A stretch of 64,000 bases of DNA, taken from assembly GCA_025526915.1 (NCBI GenBank), contig JAHLKH010000129.1, forward strand, positions 16,237-80,236, in the 5' to 3' direction. The position numbers and the translations under genes were made by a program. Below the pieces are notes generated by a model. It did no database searches. It was not told the origin of the DNA and was given only the letters and a program-made list of their open reading frames with translations. Below are positions 48,356 to 58,103 of this stretch, in pieces. Within the stretch, counting starts at the first letter, position 1; every line of letters begins with the position of its first letter. This DNA comes from Entophlyctis helioformis. Lineage: Eukaryota > Chytridiomycota > Chytridiomycetes > Chytridiales > Chytriomycetaceae.

Positions 48356-49553
48356 ATGGCCCACAACGTGCTGTTCCCGACAGCAAGCGCACAGCCAGCA
48401 GCCGGCAGCAGCAGCAGCCAGCAAGGCGGCTACTACGCACCGGCATCGCAGGAAGACCTCTCGTTCCAGCAGTTTTCGTACGGCGACTCCACGGGCCAGG
48501 GCTACGCTGGAGGCAGCGTTGGCGGCGGCGCAATAGGGTCGGGCGGCTCTGGGTTCTCGTACGACGCCAACTACAGCGGGTCGAATGCGAGCCTGCGGGT
48601 GGACATGTCGAGTGGAGTCACCTGGCAGACCATCCGGGCTGCTTTCTCGACAGGCGGCTTTGCAGACGAGCCGCCGCTGCTGGAAGGTGCGTCGTGGTGT
48701 GGTGCCTTGGTGTGTGCCGTGTGCGAGCAACAAGCCGGCTGACGCTTGCTGTCGGGCTGGCTGGTGGACGGACGGACGGGCAGAGCTGGGCATCAACTTT
48801 GGACACATCAAAGCCAAGGTGCGTTGCTGTGTGGCCGCTGGACGGTGCGCTACTGCATCCGCTGCTGCTTACCTGCTGCTGCTGCTCGCCTGCTGGCACC
48901 GACCGACAGAGCCTCACGGTCATGAATCCGCTCAAGGCCGTGGACCGCCACATCATGGACGACTCGGATCTGGCCGGCCCGCTCATCTTCTGCTTCCTGT
49001 TTGGCGGATTCCTGCTGCTGGTGCGTTGCGTCTGTGCGTGCATGTCTATAAGCGTGCCTATAAGAGTGCCTATAAGCGTGCCTATAAGCGTGTGGCCTGA
49101 CCTCGTGTGGATGCGACAGTCGGGCAAGGCGCACTTTGGATACATCTACGGCGTGGCCATGCTCGGATGGCTGGCCATGTACACGATCCTCAACCTCATG
49201 AACGACGTGGGCATCGATGGCTATCGGACAGCCAGCGTTCTGGGCTACTCGCTGCTGCCCATGGTGCTGCTGAGCTCGACGTCGACGCTTTTGAATCTGC
49301 AGTGCGTGTGTTGCCTTGCGCTGCTGTCTGCCCATGCCGCGTGTGTCCAGTGCCATGGCCGCTCACACCACGCATGCACACGGCCTGCAGGGGATGGCTG
49401 GGCTTCGGGCTCAGCGGGCTGACGGTGCTGTGGTGCACCACGTCGGCATCGGCCATGTTCGTCTCGGTGCTGTCCATGACCGACCAGCGCCTGCTGGTTG
49501 CATACCCCGTGGCCCTGCTGTACAGCGCGTTTGCCCTGCTGGCCGTCTTCTGA
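48356..49553 (+). CDS. YIP1: YIP1/YIPF5 family Rab-interacting membrane protein
   Basis: Golgi/ER five-TM protein involved in COPII budding. The start MAHNVLFPTASAQ is followed by a Gly/Ser/Tyr-rich cytosolic N-terminus (FSYGDSTGQGYAGG), then the Yip1 signature around ELGINFGHIKAK (48785) and LTVMNPLKAVDRHIMDDSDLAGPLIFC (48920-48990), whose D-L-x-G-P motif is diagnostic. TM segments run to LVAYPVALLYSAFALLAVF at 49551. Four introns, all under about 150 bp; the one near 49025-49110 contains repeated CTATAAGCGTGC units. Start choice is based on the strong context CCCCATGG; an upstream in-frame ATG exists at 48299. Confidence 0.88.
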
Positions 49554-49587
49554 GCCGCTCTCCGAGCCGCTCTCTGCGCCGTCTTCT

Positions 49588-49649
49588 AGGCTGCCGTCTT
49601 ATAGGCTGCCGTCTTCTAGGCTGCCGTCTTCTTGGCTGCCGTCTTCTGG
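49588..49649. repeat. 15-bp tandem repeat just after YIP1
   Basis: Four imperfect copies of GGCTGCCGTCTTCTA-like sequence follow the YIP1 stop codon by about 35 bp, with smaller CCGAGCCGCTCT repeats before it. Probably within the 3' UTR. Confidence 0.6.
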
Positions 49650-49886
49650 CCGCGTCCTGCAATGAACGCAACTGCCTTCTTCCGGCCCGATAAAGATACA
49701 ATTACCAAGCATTTTGGAGTTAAATTCGACCCGAGAGGCGTCGAATGGAAGCCCGCATATCACACGATGGAAGGTTCGAGTCAGCAACGAGCATGCGACG
49801 ACAGGCGGGCGAGGCACATCCAACGAGGGTCTTACCTTTATCGTTAGAAAAAGTGACCCGTTAGGTCGATCGGGAGGTGCCCCGAT
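49650..49886 (-). ncRNA. Candidate guide-RNA (fRNA/omega-RNA-like) region after the Fanzor stop
   Basis: The 237 bases directly downstream of the Fanzor-type stop codon are more AT-rich than their surroundings (for example 49690-49725). They contain a perfect 6-bp hairpin ATCGGG-AGGTGC-CCCGAT at 49868-49885 and, on the gene strand, a TTTTT run near 49849-49853. In known Fanzor and TnpB loci the guide RNA comes from this position and overlaps the end of the ORF. No further structure or conservation can be shown here, so this is a positional prediction. Short frames crossing it in both directions look like chance. Confidence 0.3.
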
Positions 49887-50380
49887 TCAAAGTTGGTAGT
49901 CAAACAAGTCACTGTGTGGGATGCAGGTCAAGTGACTTGAGGGCAGGCTGTCTGCGTGTTGGTCGCAGCTGGTCGACGGATGGACCGTGTCTTGAACGCC
50001 ACAGGACGGCAGGCTGATCTGGTCCCATGTGGCCACATGCGACTTGAAGTGTTTCCGCGTTTGAGGCTGTGGGACAACAGACGGAGCATTTCGTGCACGC
50101 AGCTGGATGGAGATATGCATTGCCTCGATGTCTGCAAGGTACTCTGACGTGGCTGGATTGCTGTCGGCTTTGGTGTGCGTCAAGTAGAGCGGCCGGTGTC
50201 CAAAGAGCAGATGCCACAGTGCGACCATCCCGATGTTGGTGGCTCCAAGCACGTCTCGGTGGTAGACGGTCTTGCATGGTATGCACTCGTAGCGTCGCAG
50301 GTTGGTGCGGTTCTCGTATGGGATCCGCTGCTTGCACTGCGGGCACATCTGGCTGGTCAGGTTCTCATTGCAGCGGTAGA

Positions 50381-50431
<51 letters not shown>

Positions 50432-53400
50432 ATGATCGTGTGTCAGTTGGTGCACAGATGAATGGATGGATGGATGGACAGCATGGCATCAGACGCACAT
50501 AGGCATATCCAGATGACCGCAGATGCCTGATGAGAAACCTCTCAAACACAGCGTGCCGGCCACCTTGACCTGTAAAGTCAATGCCAAATGCCCAGACAAC
50601 GGGAATGTCCTTCTCTGTTGGCTTGTCACAGCGGCCTTGAGAAGCAGCAGATGCGCGCTCTCCAGTGGTCGAGCCTGCCAGCTGCATGATGCCCTCGAGA
50701 GCGTGTCCGCGATCAGACGTGCGGCTGCTGCGCATGGTGAACCGCTTGGCCTTGACCTTCTGTGGAATGCCATGCCATGCCATGCCATCCAGTGCGATCA
50801 GCAGGCGATCAAGCAGCATGGCGGTCATGTCAATGGGCATCCAGAAACAGAGAAAACGTACCCGTGCATTCAGGAATGGCGTGCAGTACGCATGGCAGCG
50901 CAGATCCCAAAAGGCTCTCTCGCCTGCTGTGGCGTTTGGATCGGCATGCTTTGCTGTCTTGAATGCAATGGCCGCCTGGATGTCGAACGCCTTGGCATAT
51001 CGATTGTTGAACCTGGCACAAGAGGCAGGCACTGTGAGTTGATCTGGTCAAGAGTGCGCGTGGCAGAGTCATTGCATGCATACCACCGCTGAAAGTCACG
51101 CTCAGCTTGAAACATGCCAGAGGAGAGCACGTAGTTGGCCTCGAGCGTATACGAAAAGTCTCTGAGATCGACCAAGATGCTGGACGCGCCATACATGTAC
51201 CGCTGGCCCCAATCAAAGCTGACAACACGAACAGTCTGGTAGCCTTGGTCAGTGAACAGATTGTTGGCGTTGATGATGTCGCGCAGTCGCTGCGAGGCGT
51301 AGAAGCTGAGCTTGCCCTGTCATGCCATGGCATGAGTGAGGAATGCCAATGCATGTGCACCAATGCGCGAGTTTAGCATGCAAGTGGCTTACAGGATTGG
51401 GCGTGTATGGCTTGGCGGCTGACGGGTTGGCTGGATTGGCGGCTGTGGATGGCATGTCAGTCGGTGTGGACAACAAGTGTGCGTCTGGATTGGCACAGCA
51501 ACTCACATTCGCCATTAATGTAATCGGGCTCGCCATCAGCCTCGTCAACAAGCCACGGCTGCTCGCCTGAAGACGCCGTGTTGGGATCTGCAGAGCAAGG
51601 CAGTGGTCAGAATCAATGTGTGCACCATCGCATTCAAGCACACCACATACACCAAGGTGACTCTGGACGGTTTGTGCGGCAGTCCAGTGCCAGCTGGTAG
51701 ATGCTGTATCCATCCGTCATGATGCTGCCAAGTAGGATCGCCTTGGCTGGTCTTGCTGGACGCACAGCATCAATCACAGCCTTGATATGCTTCTCGCGCT
51801 CCTTGCCATCCAGACCCTGCTCATCGGCCTCTCGCGTCGCCTTGGCTGTGGCATCGGCAACCGCGTCCATCTCATCTTTGGCTTCTGAAGGTGTCTGGAA
51901 GCGACCTTTCTTGGGCCGGAGACCTGGGAGAAGGATGTCAAAGATGCAAACCTCGCGACTTGCGCTGAATGCGTCTTGGATGTCCTTGTTGGATGACGCA
52001 AGAGCTGACTTGGCATCTTTGTAGCCTTGGAGAAAAGTGCAGAGTCAGCATCAAATTGTGTACACATGGCATATACAGGCAGTGCGACCAACCAAGTGCA
52101 GCCAGAAGCTGTAGTCTCAATGCCTGCAAAGCAGGATCCTGATTGCCACGGATGCGCTCATCCTTTGTCCTCATCACCGCCCAAAAGAGGGTGGTCTCAG
52201 TGATGAGGACAAACGGATCGCGGCCTGCAGGCTGCGGACACAACTTGAGGGATGAGCCTGCGAGATCACACAACTGCTTGAACTTGCCGGCCTCTGACAG
52301 CGACTTGTTGCGCACAACCGCCGTGAGCCTGTGCAGTGCTTGTGGGATCTCAACAACGCGTCCGTCTTGTCTGGTCGACAGTGGCGTGCCAGACGTGGCG
52401 TCCCCGGTGGCTGTATCCATTGCCTTGGCAAATTCCGCTGCCTTGTCAGCAGATATACCAGGAATCAGTCGGTGGATTGCCCAGTCAATGAGCATCGACT
52501 GGTGGGTCATGAAGTGCACAGCAAGCATGCCACAGATGCCCCGTGCCAGATTTTTGTAGATGTCGTTCCGAGCAGCTGCACACAAACTGTCGTCAAGCCT
52601 GCCAGGCAAAACGGCATGCATCGTGCTTGCGTCCATGTGCACAATGGCTGACAGCAATGAGCCGGCCTGCGTCGCGTCCATCTTGGCTGCCCGCGCCACA
52701 CCAGCCCGCATCTTGGTCATGCTGTCCCGGATCATCTGCTGCGTCCATTCGCGGTTGATGATCATCTGCATGACCGTCACAATCCACGAGTGGGCCACAT
52801 GCTTTGTTGCCCGCGGCATGACCGACTCCTGACCGGTGAGAATGTAGCCCAGGTATCGCAGAAGCATCGTGACGGCTCCCTCGCCACTAGAGGTGCTGTT
52901 TGTGAGCACCTTGAGCAGATCATTTGCCGATGGTACTGCCCGTTGTAGTGGTGGCTCGATGGCTGGTGGTTGGGCATCGGTGCTGCTGGATGCGGCGGCT
53001 ACTGCTGCTGGTGCTGCTGTTGCTACTGCTGGTGCTGTGTCGTCGGTGAAGGTGCAGATCTTGACCATTGTGCCCGCCTCAAGTCTCACCAAGTCGCCAT
53101 AGTGAGCAATGTCGGTGTTGCTGCAGAGCGGGCCTTCGCCGTACATGCGCCGGGCATTAACTGGCCATCTGAGGACGCATCCAGCGGCGTAGAGCCACGC
53201 GCTCTCATCCTTGAAGTGATCAGGATCAATATACACATATTCCATCTCACCATTCCTCCTGGCCTCCATGACGCAGAACTTGAGTGGCAGCGGTGCATCT
53301 GGGTCAAGTGCGACGAGCTCTTTGACGATGGCGCCGATCATAGTGATGCATGCACGCCGCACGTCGGCCGTGTATCGGTACACGCCATTGAAGATGCTTT

Positions 53401-56400
53401 CTGAAAGTGAACCGCGGGTCTGTGTTGCCGGCGCCGTCTTGGCCTGGCGTCCAAAATACTTTGCAAGCATTGGATCTCCAGAGAGCATTTCCTGTGTGTA
53501 GCACAAGTCAACATACACAAAGCCAGACATGCAGAGCAACATGGCAATCCAAACTCATACCTCCATTTTGACAATCTGCTCAGGGCGATCGTATGTGCTC
53601 TCCACTGGCCTTGCCTCATTGCCATGGATGGCAGCAGCAGCTGTCATGACTGGCAATGCCATCATGCGGTGGATCTTTTCAAGCATCTGCTCTATCGCCG
53701 ATCTTTCACCACGCTCGTATCTGTCAAAGAACGCACCGGTCAGCACACACACTCAAGGCACATGCCATGCCATATGCCACTTACGCCCGTGTCTCGTCCT
53801 CAGATGGAGCCTGGCGGGCTTGCCTGCTTGCATCCTTCTTGTGCTCCTGGATGAACTTCTTGGTCTTGGCCTTCTCAGCTCGCTCAGCTCGCTCCTTATC
53901 ACACTCAGCCTGCATGGCCGGTGTGACCAGGTATGGATCCTGCCGTGGTTGAATGCAATGTTAGGCATGCATCTTGAATGTGCACAAGATGCTCGCAATC
54001 ACAAGCCTGCAGTTCAACTCACAGTCGTCCTTGTGTCTTGAAGCACACCAATGTGAAAGACCTTGTCGCAATCTGTGCCTCTATCATCTGCGGCTCGAGG
54101 TGGCAGCAGCATCTTGCATGGTTTTGGTGGCTTGACGGCCTGTTGAGTGGAAGGATAAGCAATCGCAGCAAGCCGTCACATGCAAACAGAGCCAGCAAAT
54201 GCAAAGACGCACCGGTACTCGATTGATAATCGACTGCAGCATCTGCTTTGCTTGGTCATAACACTCGCCAAATTCTGACACTTGGAAATCAGCATGCCTG
54301 ACATCCGTTGGGTTTGTCAGGGCATTGAGCGTCTTTATGGCCGTTTCGCGAATATCGGCAACAGCTTCTGGGGTCGCAATCCGTGTGCTCCTTCTGAGCG
54401 GCTGCTTTGTCTTTTTACCCTTGACTGTCACACAAATGCCGTGATCAGTGGTGAATACACAATGCCACACTGTGTCAACCCGTGCAGAGCAACCTGGCTT
54501 TTTAGACGCCTGAAAGATGCGCATTTCAAGCCTGGATACTTCTTGAGCCGCTCATTCAGTCTTGCTATCACCTTCTGCTCGCCCAGTAATGGATCAAGCC
54601 GGCAGCATTGAAGATCAGCAACAGCATGCAGTGGACAGCCAAGACACGCATCCAAGCCTCGCAAAACCCACCAATGCTGATAAAGAATCTTGCCAGCCGG
54701 GCTGAGCCTTGCATATGCTTCTTTAGCGATACGCCAGTCATGCACAGCCTGCAGCAGCTGCTTGCTTGCATTCTCGCAGATATCAGCAAGGATGTCGCGG
54801 CCGTTGAGAATGTCGTTGGCGAGGAGGTCTGCCGTGCATCGGAGAACGCAGCTAAACACGACACGGCAGCCATTGAGCATGACAAAAACGTCGTCCAGTC
54901 GCCTTGTGTTGACAATGTGCTTGGCGAGCACCATGACTTCATCCCGTGTAAGGTGCCAAACCGCACCACTGGCATTGCCCTTCAGCTGCTGTGCCGTGTG
55001 GCTCAAGCAGCAGCCACTGCGGCCGTGCATGCAGAGGCAGATCTGCCAGTGGCATCCATCAGAGTCAGTGCCATGAGAATCCTCCAGAGATCACAAGCAC
55101 GCCTACTTTTTTCGAGCCGAGGCGGCCCTGTTGGCAGTCCTGCTGTTGCCATTGGATGATGCATGCATTCATGTCAATGCCATGCTGTCCAAGTGCATCC
55201 AAAGCAAGACTTACAGCGGTATCATTTGAGCAAAAACATCCCCATAACAACCATGGCTTTGGTCTGTGAACTCTCCAATATCCGCTCCAGTTTCGTCACG
55301 GTCGAGAAACACCGCGAAGGCATTGCTGAACGATTGAGCAAGAGGCTTGCCGCCAATCTTGTACATCTGCAACATAAATGAGGCCTTGAAGACGTCCACA
55401 AACATCCTGGCAAGGTCTGGGTCTTGCAGGCGTTGACAGAACTCTGCGACAGTGATCCCTGCCCATGTTGCCTCAAAACGAATGCATGCCATAATGCACT
55501 TTGCAGCCGTGACGATCCCTTGCAAGTCATCATTGCAGCATCACGAGTAAGTCAAGGTCGCAGCGCATGGCATCCAAAATTGCAAAGCAGGCAAGCCAAC
55601 TTACCAATCTCATCACAATGAAAATAGTCATTTCTCGCTGCGGCTGCCGCCAACCGGCAGATGTCAAGAATCTCTGGCAAGTCAAAGGTGGCTGCAATAG
55701 ATGCTACACCTGGGTGGTTGTACGATCTCATCTGTGCAATCTGTCTGCCGCGCATTTGCAGCAGCAGGACAGGGCAAATAGCCGGCACAATGAAAGATGA
55801 GGTCGGTATCACCACTGATGACGACGACTGGCACATTGCTGTCAAGAAAGGCGTCGTGAGCCATGGATTGGAGAGGCATGCAGAAGATCCAACCAACCTT
55901 GCTTCGCGCACACGGCATGCAATGCAAACATCCGCCTCATTCTTGCAAAGGCACACAGATGACCCTTCCCCAAAGTATCCAAGAAGACCCCCAATGGCCC
56001 CACAGATTGCCGCCTTACGCTCGCATGTCAATGGAAACGCCCACTGGAGTGACTGGATCTCGTCCCTGGAAGGCACTCAGTCAGCACGGCATGCAAATCA
56101 ACAGCAGCAAGTGGCATACTTTGTGAGCCTGTTGCCTTTCTGGTCTGCTTTTCGCTTGGCCACCATTGTCTGGATTGACAATGCTGCTTCCAAATTTACC
56201 CGTGCCCGCTCAGTGCGGACAGCCTTGATTTGGTGTTGAGAAGCGAGCCATCGACATGGAGCCGGACCGTGTGGAGCTTTCCAATCGATGCTGCGAGGCT
56301 GGCAATGAGCGGCTCGAGTGTCGGCGTCCAGTTTTCCTCTGGCTGTGCCAGCAGTATTGGTGCTGCTTTGTAGATATCGCCGGCAAAAAGACTGAGAACG

Positions 56401-56568
56401 TCCACATGCACAACACACTGGATGGGCGGACGCTCTTGTGTTGTGCTGCTGCAGTGTTTGAGGGGGCTGTACCACGACCTGAATTGCACCCGAGAGAGGG
56501 TTTGTGGGATCAAGGTTTTGCTACCACCTGCTTTGTCGATGGGAGGAGTCGCGCCGACGACTCCCCAT
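49887..56568 (-). CDS. XPG/FEN1-like nuclease joined to Fanzor (TnpB-like) RNA-guided nuclease
   Basis: Long spliced gene of roughly 20 exons. 5' half, XPG superfamily: MG start at 56568; CVVHVDVLSLFAGD and LHVDGSLLNTK (XPG-N, 56240-56430); KNEADVCIACRVREA (XPG-I, 55890-55950); VVVISGDTDLIFH (55790-55825); and ARNDYFHCDEI-GGIVTAAKCI across an intron at 55500-55640, like the H3TH motif of FEN1. Middle: helical, charged segments (54080-55030, 53550-53960) and a large exon at 51938-53500. 3' half, TnpB/Fanzor: SIMTDGYSIYQLAL (51710), RuvC-I VVSFDWGQRYMYGAS (51190-51230), VVWAFGIDFTG at the RuvC-II position (50570-50605), then NLTSQMCPQCKQRI ... YECIPCKTVYHRDVLGATNI (50230-50360), a zinc ribbon plus RuvC-III. 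Intron joins I checked between 56 and 50 kb are in phase, with no stop-start gap. At least three homopolymer frameshifts (near 56229, 55760, 55215) interrupt the XPG part. Confidence 0.65.
50383..50430. repeat. (TG)24 microsatellite in a Fanzor-gene intron
   Basis: Forty-eight bases of perfect TG dinucleotide lie immediately upstream (on the gene strand) of the zinc-ribbon exon. On the gene strand this is a CA run ending in the acceptor CAG. Confidence 0.95.
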
Positions 56569-56984
56569 GCGTGTTGGGCGTGCTTGTTGGTTTGTTGTTG
56601 CGTGTTGTTGTGTGTCGTGGCAAGTCGCGATCTGGTGTTTGTTTGCATTGACATGCTCTGATTGTTTGGCAGCAATGCATGGAGCACTGGTCTGTGTGTG
56701 TGGAATGGCATGCTCCTCAGAGAGAGAGAAGGAGAGCGTTGCACATGACTATGCATTCGCCCCTCTTTATTCATGGAGGACACACACGCACGGCCCAGCG
56801 AGACAGCAGGCGCTGCTCCTGCACCACGGCCGTTGCTGTGCTCGCATCGCGCAGTGTCAGCACTGTCGCAAGGGCTCTCTAGATCGGACCAATCACAGCG
56901 ATTCCACCAGGATTGACCAATCACAGCAATTCCACCAGGGGTAATGGTATGAGAACCGGGCCGAACTTTGCCCTCAGTCACAAC
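56569..56984. other. Divergent region between Fanzor-type gene and EROS-like gene
   Basis: 416 bp without coding evidence. On the minus side just upstream of ATG 56568 the sequence is rich in CAACA/ACAAC triplets, as in a 5' UTR. On the plus side it carries the CCAAT repeat listed separately. Confidence 0.5.
56887..56939 (+). promoter_or_regulatory. Tandem CCAAT-box repeat upstream of the EROS-like gene
   Basis: A 25-base unit, GACCAATCACAGCRATTCCACCAGG, occurs twice (56887-56911 and 56915-56939) with one mismatch. Each copy has CCAATCA, the binding site of HAP/NF-Y. Distance to the start codon is about 45-100 bp. Confidence 0.55.
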
Positions 56985-58005
56985 ATGAACGTGTTGGCGG
57001 AAATGCGACGCATTGCGCCGCGAGTCGAGCGCTCAGACGACAGACTGTCTGTCTGCGCCATTGAGCCACGGCTGGGCGACTTTGTTGTTGCTGGGTGGTG
57101 TCACTGGTGAGCGATGTGGAGTGGGCATGCAGGCTCTGTGCCGACGAGGATGCCGTTCGCTTGCTCGAGTCACTGACACGGTGCCACCTCGCGCACTTGT
57201 CTGGGCCGTTTGCCGACGGATGGGCGATGCATCTGCGACAACGCAACGCAATGGGCATGCCATGGACGTGCGGTAGCTCGGGGCGGCGGCGTGCTACTAC
57301 ACAACCACCGGCTTGACGCAGTTTGGCCTTTCGTTTGTGCTGTTTGTGGTGCTCGCATACTCGCTCATCGACGACACGTTCGAGGTGCTCATTGACAAGA
57401 CGATCGGCCAAGTCTCGGTGACCAAGAAGAAGCTGGGCCGCATCAAGTGGATCCGTGTGTCCCAGGCAGACGAGCTTGTGAATGTATGTGCCGTGCAAGT
57501 GCCGTGCTGATGGCGTGGCACTCATCGCCAAGACTGTGTGGCAACACGGACAGTGCGAAGTCGTGACCACCAAGGAGCGGAATCTGACATCGCACAGGTA
57601 CACCGCCTGCCGTATGCCTGCCGTGTGCCTGCCGACCTGCCTGCCATTGGATCCGTGCATAAGATCATTGCCACCTGGCTGCGGGTTCTCTGCTGACAGA
57701 TCTGCCGCACATGCATGCATCAACTGGATAACATCGCGGTGGCTGGATGCCGCTTGGGCCATTGCCGACGGGCTGCAGACTGGAGCTGGAGTTTATGAGC
57801 GACATGGGCTACTACCGCATGCCCATGGCAGAGAGCACGGTCGTGGGCGAATTACAACAAGGGAAAGCTGGAAGAGGTTGCGGCCATTGTGATCGACTAC
57901 ATGAAGCTCAAGCCCCTGCCGGCCCGCTCTCAAGGAAGAGAGCCTGGCTGCCAAGCTGCCGCCGCGATCCCGCCCTGTCAAGCCCACAAAGAAGAGAGAA
58001 TAGGA
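56985..58005 (+). CDS. CYBC1/EROS-like membrane protein
   Basis: Spliced gene beginning MNVLAEMRRIAPRVERSDDR at 56985. A following exon gives YYTTTGLTQFGLSFVLFVVLAYSLIDDTFEVLIDKTIGQV (57290-57410), a hydrophobic hairpin then VLIDKTIGQVSVTKKKLGRI, which mirrors the TM region and the FDKSTGKVVLKT segment of CYBC1/EROS, the chaperone of NADPH oxidase gp91phox. Later exons read VALIAKTVWQHGQCEVVTTK, LEFMSDMGYYRMPMAESTVVG and VAAIVIDYMKLKPLPAR, a PH-like beta domain. A small frame change near 57935 is needed to reach the basic end (VKPTKKRE, stop 58005). Similarity is moderate and exon borders in 57100-57290 are unclear. If right, it suggests this organism has a Nox-type oxidase. Confidence 0.5.
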
Positions 58006-58103
58006 CAAGGCGTGCCCATGCCCCTCATACCAGTCTTGTGGCCGTCCAGTGGTCTCGTCGTGAGCTTTGGTCAAACGCCATATTGAAGCTTCATCAACTC
58101 GGC

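Noticed and set aside
49714..49899. Short plus-strand frame and a tRNA-like B box (GGTTCGAGTC) near 49772
   Set aside because: No acceptor stem, A box or anticodon arm can be folded around the B-box-like sequence, and the frame has no recognisable protein features.
50383..50430. TG repeat considered as a functional element of the Fanzor locus
   Set aside because: It is a plain dinucleotide microsatellite inside an intron.
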